The notes below the pieces were generated by a model. It had not been told where the DNA came from and did not search any database. It was given only the letters and a program-made list of their open reading frames with translations. Shown here piece by piece: positions 17,536-26,554 of a stretch of DNA of 64,000 nt. Both the position numbers and the translations under genes were made by a program. Source of the DNA: Pseudoduganella umbonata (GTDB lineage: Bacteria; Pseudomonadota; Gammaproteobacteria; Burkholderiales; Burkholderiaceae_D); the NCBI RefSeq assembly GCF_014192225.1, contig NZ_JACHXS010000006.1, positions 310,235-374,234 of the forward strand, written 5' to 3'. Within the stretch, counting starts at the first letter, position 1, and each line of letters starts with the position of its first letter.

Positions 17536-18222
17536 CTACCGGTGAACCGGCTGCATGCCTGCCTCGTCGGGCGGATCCTTCAGCACGGTGCGGCCGTTGA
17601 CCAGCCATGCCACCCCGAAGGCGGCCACGGCACAGGTTTCCGGCCAGAACACGGACTGGCCTTCCAGCGCCAGGCCCATGTAGGCGATCGCCGCGAACGA
17701 CAGCAGCATCACGGCGCCGCAGATCTTGTACACCACCTTGCGCCGGAAAGCCTGGATATTGTCCGGCGGCGTACCCGCGCCGAAGCGGAAGAACACCAGG
17801 TAGAACGACAGCGCCGCGAACGTGATCGCGAACAGCAGGTGATAGCCGAGGATGCCGTGGTTCGAGTAATGCGCCTGGGTGCCCAGGTCCGGATAGCGGG
17901 CCAGCAGTTCCGCGGCGTACGTCGGGTCCATCGGGAACAATGCCGCGCCGATCGCCGACAGGCCGGCCAGGGTGGCCACCACATTGTCGAGCAGGCGAGG
18001 GGTGCGGTAGCACGCCAGCAGGACGCCGGTCAGCACCGTGCTCGCCACGAAGATGTCGCGCATACTGGTGTAGTAATAGGCGCTGATCGATTCGGTGGTG
18101 CTGATGCCTTCCAGCAGGAGGCCGCCGCCCCGCACGGCCAGCGGCATCAGCAGGCCGGTCCAGCCGATGGTGTTGCGTAACGCCCGGTAGGAAACGATAT
18201 GTTCATTCTCGACTGCGCGCAT
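17536..18222 (-). CDS. Multi-pass membrane protein, DUF998-like
   Basis: A 228-residue inner-membrane protein with about six helices (TGLLMPLAV; ILGYHLLFAITFAALSFYLVF; VMLLSFAAIAYMG). The pattern with an N-terminal helix followed by a conserved SISAYYYT loop resembles DUF998-type or related uncharacterised proteins. Function unknown. ATG 18222 has a GGAGG site 8 bases upstream, favoured over the in-frame upstream start at 18297. The Pho box lies 30 bp beyond its stop and belongs to the next operon. Confidence 0.7.
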   Translation of the reverse strand: MRAVENEHIVSYRALRNTIGWTGLLMPLAVRGGGLLLEGISTTESISAYYYTSMRDIFVASTVLTGVLLACYRTPRLLDNVVATLAGLSAIGAALFPMDPTYAAELLARYPDLGTQAHYSNHGILGYHLLFAITFAALSFYLVFFRFGAGTPPDNIQAFRRKVVYKICGAVMLLSFAAIAYMGLALEGQSVFWPETCAVAAFGVAWLVNGRTVLKDPPDEAGMQPVHR

Positions 18223-18423
18223 GCTGCCCTCCAGTGCCCCGATGCATTCTCCCTGCCGGCCAGCCGCCGCGTCGCACGACTGGCCCGGCGCCACCATCTT
18301 GCTGGTGCCGGAATCCCTATTGTAGACATTGTGACAAAGCGTGCATTTTCAATCGTTCGCGCGGTGCTACGCTGTGCGCCGGGGCCTGGCGTCCGCCGGG
18401 CAATACAAGCAAGGGAACCATCG

Positions 18424-18633
18424 ATGGGATCGTATAACGTGTTTCACTCGGCATTCACCGTCATTTTCTTCCTCTTCTGGATCGCGGTCTTCACCATTCC
18501 CATGTGGCGCATCGCGGTCAAGGCGGGTTACCCGGGCTTCGCGTCGCTGCTGATGTACATTCCGCTGCTGAACATCGTCGTCCTGTGGATGTTCGCCTTC
18601 ATGAAGTGGCCGGTCGAGCGCAACGCGCAGTAG
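18424..18633 (+). CDS. Small two-helix membrane protein
   Basis: A 69-residue protein with two hydrophobic segments (FTVIFFLFWIAVFTI and SLLMYIPLLNIVVLWMFAF) joined by a short basic loop (RIAVKAGYPG), typical of small membrane proteins related to signal-peptidase-like DUF5684. AAGGGAA precedes ATG 18424. Function unknown. Confidence 0.65.
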   Translation: MGSYNVFHSAFTVIFFLFWIAVFTIPMWRIAVKAGYPGFASLLMYIPLLNIVVLWMFAFMKWPVERNAQ

Positions 18634-18743
18634 GGTGCATGCCGACGGGGCGCGCTGCCGGTCCGCCGGAAAATCGGCCGATTGATCGGATGCCGGCCCG
18701 CTTTGCTCTTAAAATCTTCTTTTCTTCTACCGGGAAGCTGGCC

Positions 18744-19547
18744 ATGCTGAAATCCATCGCGGGCGCGTTTGTCCTCGCCATCGTCGCCAACGCGTCGGCT
18801 GGCGCCGAGCCGGCCGGGCCGGTGAAGATCCTGATCGTCAGCGGTGGCTGCTGCCACGATTATCCGCAGCAGCGCAAGCTGCTGGAATCGGGCCTCAAAG
18901 CGCGCATGGCGGCCGAAGTCAGCCACGTCTACCACGATCCCCGGGCGGGCGAGAAGGCCACGCGGCCCGCGTTGCCGATCCACGGCAACCCGAAGTACGC
19001 CGACGGCTTCGACGTGGTGATCCACAACGAATGCGCGGCCGACGAGGACAGCGCGGCGGTGCTGGACGCCGTGCTGGCGCCGCACCGCGCCGGCGTGCCG
19101 GCCGTGAACCTGCACTGCGCCATGCACTCCTACCGCTCCGGCGATTGGAAGAAACCGGTGACGGCCGGCGCCCCGAACGCGCGCTGGTTCGAATTCACCG
19201 GCATCCAGTCCAGCGGCCATGGCCCGCAGTCGCCGATCCGGCTGACGGCCGCCGGCACCGGCCACCCGGTCGCCGCAGGCTTCCAGTCGTACACCACGGC
19301 CAGCGACGAGCTGTACAACAATCTGGCGGCGTTCGACGTCACGCCCGTGCTGTACGGTATCCAGCCGGAATCGCCGGTAGCGGCGGACCGCGCCAGGACG
19401 TACACCGTCGCCTGGACCCACCTCTACGGCCCCCGGCGCACCCGCGTCTTCAGCACCACGCTGGCCCACAACGAAGCCGTGATGGCCGACCCGCGCTACC
19501 TCGACCTCGTCGCCCGCGGCGTGCTGTGGGCAGTAGGCCGGCTGTAG
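18744..19547 (+). CDS. ThuA-like domain exported protein
   Basis: A 267-residue protein with a signal peptide (1-21) and a ThuA-like glutamine-amidotransferase-fold domain: KILIVSGGCCHDYPQQ, DVVIHNECAADED, AVNLHCAMHSYR, FTGIQSSGHGPQSPI and the C-terminal WAVGR. ThuA-like proteins are linked to sugar metabolism in periplasm or cytoplasm, but the reaction is unknown. ATG 18744 has GGGAAG 8 bases upstream. Confidence 0.8.
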   Translation: MLKSIAGAFVLAIVANASAGAEPAGPVKILIVSGGCCHDYPQQRKLLESGLKARMAAEVSHVYHDPRAGEKATRPALPIHGNPKYADGFDVVIHNECAADEDSAAVLDAVLAPHRAGVPAVNLHCAMHSYRSGDWKKPVTAGAPNARWFEFTGIQSSGHGPQSPIRLTAAGTGHPVAAGFQSYTTASDELYNNLAAFDVTPVLYGIQPESPVAADRARTYTVAWTHLYGPRRTRVFSTTLAHNEAVMADPRYLDLVARGVLWAVGRL

Positions 19548-19623
19548 CACCACTGTCTGCTTCCCGCCGTATTACCCCCGGCGCAAACAAAAGCAGAAGT
19601 CGCACATAGCGGTCGATCAGCAG

Positions 19624-19755
19624 GGGGACTGTCCCCGCATGGGGACTGTCCCCGGTTTTGCATTTCCGTGTCCGACACCGACGCCACCCACCGCCACAAT
19701 CCCCTCGCTCACCCGAGTAAAAACCGGTGTCCGACACCCGTCGGTGTCCGACACC
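19624..19755. repeat. Cluster of GTC-GAC palindromes
   Basis: Contains GGGGACTGTCCCC at 19624-19636 and 19641-19653, GTGTCCGACAC at 19668-19678, and GGTGTCCGACACC at 19726-19738 and 19743-19755. The second is followed by GGTTTT and the fourth preceded by AAAAACC, so both carry the AAACCGG core, in opposite orientation. The 19548-19916 spacer is otherwise non-coding. Confidence 0.75.
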
Positions 19756-19806
19756 AGATGCCTCCCGCCATACCTATCCTCCTGTACCAACCGATTTCCC
19801 AGCCGC

Positions 19807-19853
19807 CTGTTGTGGAAACGCTACCACCACCCCTGAAAACGCTTTCACAACAG
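19807..19853. promoter_or_regulatory. LacI-family-type operator pair upstream of antiporter
   Basis: TGAAAACGCTTTCA at 19834-19847 matches the LacI/GalR-family consensus TGAAAGCGCTTTCA at 13 of 14; TGGAAACGCTACCA at 19813-19826 matches at 10 of 14. Their centres are 21 bp apart. Outer arms CTGTTGTG (19807-19814) and CACAACAG (19846-19853) are perfectly complementary. The start of the antiporter gene is 63 bp downstream. Confidence 0.5.
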
Positions 19854-19916
19854 CCAACTCTCCGCTACTATTCCCGACGGTACGTAATTACATAACAAAT
19901 AACGACTGGGAGACAT

Positions 19917-21125
19917 ATGAACACCACCGAAGTGTTTTTGCTGGCGATGCTGCTGATCTTCGTCGTACCGTTCCTGATCTGGCGCCTCGGCCGCACCGAC
20001 TATTTCGCGCCACTGGCCATCGTGCAGATCATCATGGGCGTCGTGCTGGGCCCCGGCGTGCTGGGTGCCGCGCTGCCCGAATACCACGCGTTCGTCTTCA
20101 ATCCGGATGTCGTCAAGACGCTGAACGGTATCGCGCTGTGGGGCGTGATGCTGTTCGTGATGCTCGCCGGCATTGAGCTGGACCTGAAGAAAGTGTGGCA
20201 GCACCGCCGCGAAAGCGCCACCGCGGCCGGCCTGTCGCTGGGCATGCCGCTGCTGCTGGGCTGCGCCGCGGCCTTGCTGCTGCTGGCCTACCCGGGCTGG
20301 ATCGGCCCGAAGGCGGCCACCTGGCAATTCCTGCTCGGCACCGGCATGGCGTGCGCGGTGACCGCGCTGCCGGTGCTGGTGCTGCTGATGGAAAAGCTCG
20401 ACATCCTGCGCCAGCCGATGGGCCAGCGCATCCTGCGCTATGCCAGCCTGGACGACGTGGCGATCTGGGGCGTGCTGGCGGTGATCATGCTCGACTGGGA
20501 ACGCATGGGCCGCCAGGTCGGCTTCCTGCTCGCCTTCACCGTGCTGACGCTGCTGTTCCGGCGCCTGATGGTGCGCCTGCAGCAGAGCGACCGCTGGTAC
20601 GTGGCGCTGATCTGGCTGGTGGCCTGCGGTTTCGGCGCCGACTGGGCCGGGCTGCACTTCATGGTCGGCGCCTTCCTGGCCGGCGTGGTGATGGATGCCG
20701 ACTGGTTCGGCCAGGAACAGCTCGACAACCTGTTCAAGACCGTGCTGCTGGTGATGATGCCGGTGTTCTTCCTCAGCACCGGCCTGAAGACCAAATGGGA
20801 TTTGGGCGGCTATGCGGTGTTCTTCGCGGCCGGGCTGCTGCTGTTTGCCTCGGTGGGCGGCAAGCTGGTCGGCGCGCACATCGCCGGCAGGGTCCTGAAA
20901 TGGAAGGACGGCGAAGCGTCGATCATCGGCTGGCTGCTGCAGACCAAGGGCCTGATCGAAATCATCTTCGCCAACATCCTGCTCGACAAGGGCATCATCA
21001 CCAGCGAGACGTTCACCGCGCTGCTGCTGATGGCGGTGGGCAGCACGATGCTGACGATTCCCGTGGTGCACCCGAAACTGAGCCGGGCGGCCAACCGCGG
21101 CCTGGTCGGCCAGGCCAGTTCCTGA
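19917..21125 (+). CDS. CPA2-type cation:proton antiporter
   Basis: A 402-residue membrane protein with 11-12 helices of the Na+/H+ exchanger (CPA2/KefB-like) fold: FVMLAGIELDL, LDDVAIWGVLAVIML with the conserved Asp pair of the ion site, and a late helix with KTKWDLGGYA. It exchanges monovalent cations for protons. No C-terminal TrkA/NAD domain is present. The gene ends 12 bp before the KfrA-like gene. Control by a LacI-type site upstream is inferred. Confidence 0.85.
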   Translation: MNTTEVFLLAMLLIFVVPFLIWRLGRTDYFAPLAIVQIIMGVVLGPGVLGAALPEYHAFVFNPDVVKTLNGIALWGVMLFVMLAGIELDLKKVWQHRRESATAAGLSLGMPLLLGCAAALLLLAYPGWIGPKAATWQFLLGTGMACAVTALPVLVLLMEKLDILRQPMGQRILRYASLDDVAIWGVLAVIMLDWERMGRQVGFLLAFTVLTLLFRRLMVRLQQSDRWYVALIWLVACGFGADWAGLHFMVGAFLAGVVMDADWFGQEQLDNLFKTVLLVMMPVFFLSTGLKTKWDLGGYAVFFAAGLLLFASVGGKLVGAHIAGRVLKWKDGEASIIGWLLQTKGLIEIIFANILLDKGIITSETFTALLLMAVGSTMLTIPVVHPKLSRAANRGLVGQASS

Positions 21126-21136
21126 AGGAGGCGCAC

Positions 21137-21721
21137 ATGGCACGCAACGGACTCACGAAAAACCAGGTCAGGGCGATCCGCGACCAGCTGCTGGCCGCAG
21201 GCCGCTACCCGTCCGCCGACGCGGTACGGCACGCGCTGGGCGACACCGGCTCGAAATCGACCATCCACAAGTACCTGAAGGAGCTGGCCGGCGAAAGCAC
21301 CGACAGCGCGGCGCGGCGCGACGAAACCGAGCACGCGCTGCTGGCGCTGGTCGGCCAGCTGGCCGAACGCCTGCATGCCGATGCCGAAGGCAGCATGCAG
21401 GCGCTGCTGGCCGAGCGCGACCGGGCATTGCGCCGGAAGGACGAGGAACTGGCCGAGCTGCGCCGCACGGTGGCCGCGCTGTCGGCCCGCGTGGCAACGC
21501 TGGAAGGGCAGGACGCGACCGGTACGGTGACCAACACGCCCGGCGAGCGCCCCGCGCCGCGCCGCGGCCGGATCGAAGGCTTCGGCGATTTCAGCACGCT
21601 GCTGTCGAACTCGCGCTGCGGGCACCGCGACAGTTCGCCGTTCAGCATCATGCTGGCCGGTGGCCGGTCCGAAGTCTTCGATCCCGGCAGCGCCTGGCCG
21701 CCCGGCCCGCAAGCGGATTGA
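21137..21721 (+). CDS. KfrA-like DNA-binding protein
   Basis: A 194-residue protein with an N-terminal helix-turn-helix of the KfrA/plasmid-replication-region family (LTKNQVRAIRDQLLAAGRYP...GSKSTIHKYLKEL, residues 5-50), a long coiled coil (about 65-130: ERDRALRRKDEELAELRRTV) and a basic RRGR segment. It probably regulates or organises DNA; chromosomal copies are common. Ribosome site AAGGAGG precedes ATG 21137. It is probably co-transcribed with the antiporter. Confidence 0.8.
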   Translation: MARNGLTKNQVRAIRDQLLAAGRYPSADAVRHALGDTGSKSTIHKYLKELAGESTDSAARRDETEHALLALVGQLAERLHADAEGSMQALLAERDRALRRKDEELAELRRTVAALSARVATLEGQDATGTVTNTPGERPAPRRGRIEGFGDFSTLLSNSRCGHRDSSPFSIMLAGGRSEVFDPGSAWPPGPQAD

Positions 21722-21727
21722 AGGGAA

Positions 21728-21742
21728 GCCGCCGGCGGCGGC
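21728..21742. terminator. GC-rich hairpin between convergent genes
   Basis: GCCGCC-GGC-GGCGGC lies between the KfrA-like stop and the FGE stop. No U tract follows on either strand, so termination activity is uncertain. Confidence 0.3.
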
Positions 21743-22768
21743 CTACGGCGCCGCAGGCAGCACCGTGCGGAAGCCGACGTGCGCCGCTCCCAGTGCGGCA
21801 TCCTGCGGATGGCGCGCCGCTGCCCGGTAACGCGTGCAGAAATCGCTGGCACACAGGAACGAGCCGCCCTTGATCAGGCCTTCTTCGGCCGATAACGCCG
21901 CCGGCGCGCCGGTGCCGTGCGGCAGGTGGCTGCCATGCCATCGATCCGACGTCCATTCCCAGACATTGCCGATCATGTCGTGCAGGCCCATGCCGTTGGC
22001 CGGGTAGCAGCCCACCGGCGCGCGGTCGGCGTAACCGTCCTCGCGCGAATCGAGGTAGGGGAAGATGCCCTGCCAGAAATTCGCCGCGGGCCGGCCATCC
22101 TTGCCACGGGGACCGCGTTCGATGCGTTCGGGCTGACCGTCGGCCCTGGCGGCGTACTCCCACTGCGCCTCGGTCGGCAGGCTGCGGCCGAGCCAGCGCG
22201 CGTAGGCGGCGGCATCGGCACGGGTCAGCTGCACCACCGGCTGGTTTTCCCGGCCGCGCAGCGAACTGCCCGGCCCCTCCGGATGGCGCCAGTCGGCACC
22301 TTGCACGGCGTGCCACCAGCTGCCGTAGGCTACCTCCTGCCCACGCCCGGCGGGCGGCGCGCGGAACACGGCGCCGCTGCCATGGCGCTCGCCCTCGGTC
22401 ACGTAGCCGGTGGCGCGCACGAACGCATCGTACTGGGCGTTCGTCACCTCGGTGCGGTCGATCCAGAACGGCGCGGCCGTGGCTTCGCGGACCGGCCGCT
22501 CCTCGGCATAGCCGTCGTCGGCGCCCAGCACGAACCGGCCACCCGGCAGGCGCTGCATGCCCGCATGCGGATCGCTGCCCCAGCCGGGCGGCAGGCCGGA
22601 ATAGGTGGCGCACGCGGCACTGTTTCCCAGCGCGGCCGCGACCGGTGCGGCCGGCGTGGCGCGCAGCGCGTGATTTGTCAGCAGGGCTCCTGCCGCCAGT
22701 ACCGCGCCGGCGGCCAGCACGGCGCCGGCGGCCAGCGCGAGCGCCGCGCCCCTGGCGAAGCGGCTCAT
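21743..22768 (-). CDS. Formylglycine-generating enzyme (SUMF1 type)
   Basis: A 341-residue membrane-anchored or exported protein with a hydrophobic N-terminus (about 6-32) and an FGE-sulfatase domain from residue 55. The end contains KGGSFLCASDFCTRYRAAAR with Cys306 and Cys311, at the spacing of the two catalytic cysteines of human SUMF1, followed by VGFRT. Such enzymes oxidise the active-site Cys of type I sulfatases to formylglycine using copper and O2. Its start overlaps the sulfatase stop by ATGA, so the two are co-translated and the neighbour is the obvious client. Confidence 0.88.
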   Translation of the reverse strand: MSRFARGAALALAAGAVLAAGAVLAAGALLTNHALRATPAAPVAAALGNSAACATYSGLPPGWGSDPHAGMQRLPGGRFVLGADDGYAEERPVREATAAPFWIDRTEVTNAQYDAFVRATGYVTEGERHGSGAVFRAPPAGRGQEVAYGSWWHAVQGADWRHPEGPGSSLRGRENQPVVQLTRADAAAYARWLGRSLPTEAQWEYAARADGQPERIERGPRGKDGRPAANFWQGIFPYLDSREDGYADRAPVGCYPANGMGLHDMIGNVWEWTSDRWHGSHLPHGTGAPAALSAEEGLIKGGSFLCASDFCTRYRAAARHPQDAALGAAHVGFRTVLPAAP

Positions 22769-24531
22769 GGCGCAGGCGGGCGCCGGGAGGGAACCGGCAG
22801 CCACACCACGCCCGCCTGGCTGGCCCAGGCATCGTAGTCGCGGCGCAGCCGGGCAGCGATCTCCGGCTGCGCCGCGGCCAGGTCGCGGGTTTCGCCGCGA
22901 TCGTTGCGCAGGTCGTACAGGGCCCAGCTGTTGTCGCCGAACGGCGGCTGCATCGATACCATCTTCCAGCCATCGCGAATCACGTAGCGGCCGCCGAACA
23001 GCTCGTCGGCCAGCGCCTGGCCGGCGCGCACGTCGGGGCCGTCCGCGCCATCCAGCCGGGCCAGCAGCGACAGGCCGGTGATCGGGTTGACGGCCTTGCC
23101 GGCATACGTGGCGCCCGGGTCGGCGATCCCGGCCGCCGCAAGGAACGTCGGCAGCAGGTCCTTCACATGGGCCAGGTCGTTCAGGGCAGGGCGGCCTGTG
23201 GTCTGGCCAGGCAGGCGCACGATCATCGGCGCGCTGACGCCGCCTTCCGCCGGCATGCCCTTCCACAGGCGGAACGGCGTCGCGCTCACTTCCGCCCAGC
23301 GCTCGCCATAGGTGACGTTGGACAGCGGCCGGCCGATGTTGGCCAGCGAATTGTCGACGTTGGCATTGTCCGGAAACTGGCTGGCCGCGCCTTCGGCGCC
23401 GTTGTCCGACGTGAACACGATCAGCGTGTTGTCGTAGGCGCCGGTCTGCTTCAGGTGCTGGATCAGGCGGCCGATGTTGCGGTCGAGGTTTTCCACCATC
23501 GCCGCGTACACTTCCATCTTGCGTGCCTCGGTGGCCCGCTGCGCCGGGGTCAGGCTGTCCCAGCGGGGGCGGCCGAGCGCGCCATCGAGGCCGGGGTTGC
23601 CGGTGAAATCGGCCGGCACCAAGCCGAGTGCCTTCTGCCGGGCCAGGCGCCGCGCCCGTATCACGTCATAGCCTTCGTCGTACTTGCCGGCCTGGCGGGC
23701 GATGTCGGCATCGGGTGCCTGCAGCGGCCAGTGCGGCGCCGTGTACGCGGCATAGGCGAAGAATGGCTTGCCGTCGCCCAGGTTGCTGTCGATGTAGGCG
23801 ATCAGCTTGTCGGTATAGGTCGTCGACGAGTAGAAATCGGCGGGCAGCGCGACCGCCTGGCCGTCTTCCTGGTGCACCGAGCCGAGATCGGCCACCGTCG
23901 GCCGGCCCGGCACCGGCGCGAAGTGCGAACCGCCGCCCTGCAGCTGGACAAAGGAGCGTTCGAAGCCCCTGGCGTTGGGGAAGGAGGCCGGCCGGAACAC
24001 CCACGGGCTGCCGCCGCTGGCCAGCGGCGCCGCGCTCGGCATGCTGGCCAGGTGCCACTTGCCGGCCATGTAGGTGTGGTAGCCGGCATCGCGCAGCAGC
24101 TGTGCCATCGACAGCGAGCGGTCGTTCAGGTAGCCCTCGTAGCCGGGCGGCAGCGTGTCGAAGCCGTAGCTGTTGGCGGCGCCGTAGGGGGCGACGCCGC
24201 CGGCGACCAGGCTGCCGATCGTTTCGGCCATGGTTCCGAGCCCGGCGCGGTGGTGATCGGTGCCGGACATCAGCATCGCGCGGGTCGGCGAGCACGTCGA
24301 GCCGGTGTGGTAATTGGGCACCAGGCGGCCGGAAGCGGCCAGCGCATCCAGGTTCGGGGTGCTGATCTCGCTGCCGTAGGCGCCGATGTCGGAATAGCCC
24401 AGGTCGTCGGCCATGATCATCAGGATGTTGGGCCGGGCGGCCTGCGGCGGCGGGCTGCCCGAACCGCAGCCGGCCAGGCCCAGGCCGATGGCGCAGGCCG
24501 TTGCGAGGACTGGCGATGTCTTCCAGTGCAT
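22765..24531 (-). CDS. Cys-type arylsulfatase lipoprotein
   Basis: A 588-residue type I sulfatase. The lipobox GLAGC puts a lipid on about Cys22. Metal ligands DD (residues 42-43) and the activation signature CSPTRA at 80-85, with Cys80 as the formylglycine precursor, are present. It hydrolyses sulfate esters, probably on an exported polysaccharide or aromatic sulfate. The adjoining FGE gene (4-bp overlap) would mature it. ATG 24531 is favoured over an upstream in-frame start at 24705 because it begins the lipoprotein signal peptide. Substrate unknown. Confidence 0.9.
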   Translation of the reverse strand: MHWKTSPVLATACAIGLGLAGCGSGSPPPQAARPNILMIMADDLGYSDIGAYGSEISTPNLDALAASGRLVPNYHTGSTCSPTRAMLMSGTDHHRAGLGTMAETIGSLVAGGVAPYGAANSYGFDTLPPGYEGYLNDRSLSMAQLLRDAGYHTYMAGKWHLASMPSAAPLASGGSPWVFRPASFPNARGFERSFVQLQGGGSHFAPVPGRPTVADLGSVHQEDGQAVALPADFYSSTTYTDKLIAYIDSNLGDGKPFFAYAAYTAPHWPLQAPDADIARQAGKYDEGYDVIRARRLARQKALGLVPADFTGNPGLDGALGRPRWDSLTPAQRATEARKMEVYAAMVENLDRNIGRLIQHLKQTGAYDNTLIVFTSDNGAEGAASQFPDNANVDNSLANIGRPLSNVTYGERWAEVSATPFRLWKGMPAEGGVSAPMIVRLPGQTTGRPALNDLAHVKDLLPTFLAAAGIADPGATYAGKAVNPITGLSLLARLDGADGPDVRAGQALADELFGGRYVIRDGWKMVSMQPPFGDNSWALYDLRNDRGETRDLAAAQPEIAARLRRDYDAWASQAGVVWLPVPSRRPPAP

Positions 24532-24679
24532 GCGTGTCTCCGTTATTTTTTTGGGAACCCGATAGTCGGCACAATCGCGCCGGGCGGCTATTGGCACTTG
24601 GTACAATTGCGCCCCGGCCGCGGTCGTCGTACCCTTGGCCCGCTGTACCGGTCCGCTCCCTCCTGGTAAGGCCTTCCCG

Positions 24680-26554
24680 ATGATCTTCCTGTCCCGCCAG
24701 GCCATGCTCCGCCTGCTGCTGCCAATCGCCCTGTCCTGCGCGGCGCAGGCGGGCAGTTGCGCGGCGCCGGCAAGGGTCCTGCTGCTGATGTCCGGCGGCG
24801 CATCGGCACCCTGGTCGCTGCAGCTTGGCGAAGCCCTGCGCGGCGAGGTGCTGCGCAGGCACGCAAGCGCCGAACTCCATCTCGAAGTCCTTCAGCAGCC
24901 TGCCGGTGCCGGTGCCGGTGCCGGCGCGGGTGTCATTGCTCATGCGGTACCGCCGCGCTGGCTCACGGAAAAGTACGCCGGGCAGGCCTATGCCGCGGTG
25001 GTCCCGCTGACCGTCGACCAGTTGCCGGTCGCGCTGGCGCTGCGCGATCGCCTGTGGCCGGCGGCAACGGTGGTCGTGCCCGACCTCGACCGGGCCAGGC
25101 TGGCCGGCCTGGCCGCGGCGCCGCGCGTGACGGGCCTGCTGAAGCAGGACCCCGTCGCGCGCAACCTGGAGCTGATGTTCGCGGTGGCGCCTGCAACGCG
25201 GCATATCGCCATCGTCAGCGCGGGCCTGGACCGGGACCCCATCCGGCGCAACTGGCGCGGCGCCCTGCAGCCCTGGCTGCGCCGCGCCACGCTGATCGAC
25301 CTGGGCGGCCTGGCGCCGGAAGAGCTGTCGCGCCGCCTGCGCGACCTGCCGCCGCGCACCGCGCTGTATTTCGCCGCGCCCAACACGGGCCACAACGCGG
25401 CCGTGATGACGCCCTACGACACGCTGCGTGCGCTGGCACCGCAGACGCGGGCGCCCATCTTCGTCGATGCCGCGACCCTGCTCGGGACCGGCGCGCTGGG
25501 CGGCTGGGTGCATTCGCCGGCCGTCTTCGCGCGCGACATCGCATCGCAGCTGAACCGGCTGCTGGCCGGCATACCGCCCGCGCGCATCGGCATCGAACCG
25601 CACAGCGCGCCCCGCCTGCAGTTCGACTGGCGCGCGCTGCAGCGTGCCGGGCTCGCCGGTGCGCCGCTGCCGCCCGGCAGCGAGCTGCTGTTCCGGCCGC
25701 CCGGCCTGTGGGAAGCGTATCGGGGCGCCGTGCTGGCCACGGCCCTGGTGCTGGCCATCCAGAGCGCCCTGATCGCCGCGCTGCTGCTGGAGCGGCGCCG
25801 CCGCAAGGGCGCCGAGCGCCGCGCCCGCCGGCACCTGGGCGAACTGGCGCGGCTCGACCGGATAGGCGCGGTCGGCGCCTTGTCGGCGGCGCTGGCACAC
25901 GAGATCAACCAGCCGCTCGGCGCCATTCTCAGCAACGCGGAAACCGCCGAAGTGCTGCTCGACCTGCCAGCCCCGCCGTATGGCGAACTGCGCGACATCA
26001 TCGCGGCCATCCGCGACGACAACGCGCGCGCCGCGGCGGTGCTGGTGCGCCTGCGTGCCTGGATCGCCGACGGCGCCGGCCAGCAGCAGCGCGTGGCGCT
26101 CAATCCGCTGCTGCTCGACGTGGCGCGCATCCTGCGGGTGGAACTCCATATGCGCAAGACCGAGCTGCGGCTGCAACTGGGCGAGACGGTACCGGACGTG
26201 GTGGCCGACGGCGTGCAGATCCAGCAGGTCACGCTGAACCTGGTGCTGAACGCGCTCGACGCGCTGCAGCAGGTCGCGCCGGCACAGCGCCGCGTCACCA
26301 TCCGGAGCACCCGCAATGCCGCCGGCGGCGCCGATGTCTGCGTCATCGACAGCGGGCCGGGCCTGTCGGACATCGCGGCCGAGCGCCTGTTCGAACCGTT
26401 CTTCAGCACCAAGCCGGATGGCCTGGGCGTGGGCCTGTCGATCAGCCGGAGCATCCTGGAACGCCATGGCGGCCTGCTGCAGGCCGAGCGGCCGGGCGGC
26501 GGCGGTGCCCTGTTTCGTTTCAGCCTGCCATGCGCGGCGGGGCCGTCGCCATGA
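24680..26554 (+). CDS. Sensor histidine kinase with ABC-type periplasmic sensor
   Basis: A 624-residue kinase: signal peptide, a periplasmic substrate-binding-like domain (about 30-345, ABC sub-bind type), one membrane helix at 347-370, a dimerisation domain with phospho-acceptor His407 in AHEINQPLGAI, and an ATPase domain with N-box NLVLNALDALQQV, G1 VIDSGPGL and G2 GLGVGLSI. The H-box resembles FixL. It starts 148 bp from the divergent sulfatase, suggesting it senses a sulfated or breakdown ligand and controls that operon (inference). Overlaps the regulator gene by 4 bp. Confidence 0.88.
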   Translation: MIFLSRQAMLRLLLPIALSCAAQAGSCAAPARVLLLMSGGASAPWSLQLGEALRGEVLRRHASAELHLEVLQQPAGAGAGAGAGVIAHAVPPRWLTEKYAGQAYAAVVPLTVDQLPVALALRDRLWPAATVVVPDLDRARLAGLAAAPRVTGLLKQDPVARNLELMFAVAPATRHIAIVSAGLDRDPIRRNWRGALQPWLRRATLIDLGGLAPEELSRRLRDLPPRTALYFAAPNTGHNAAVMTPYDTLRALAPQTRAPIFVDAATLLGTGALGGWVHSPAVFARDIASQLNRLLAGIPPARIGIEPHSAPRLQFDWRALQRAGLAGAPLPPGSELLFRPPGLWEAYRGAVLATALVLAIQSALIAALLLERRRRKGAERRARRHLGELARLDRIGAVGALSAALAHEINQPLGAILSNAETAEVLLDLPAPPYGELRDIIAAIRDDNARAAAVLVRLRAWIADGAGQQQRVALNPLLLDVARILRVELHMRKTELRLQLGETVPDVVADGVQIQQVTLNLVLNALDALQQVAPAQRRVTIRSTRNAAGGADVCVIDSGPGLSDIAAERLFEPFFSTKPDGLGVGLSISRSILERHGGLLQAERPGGGGALFRFSLPCAAGPSP

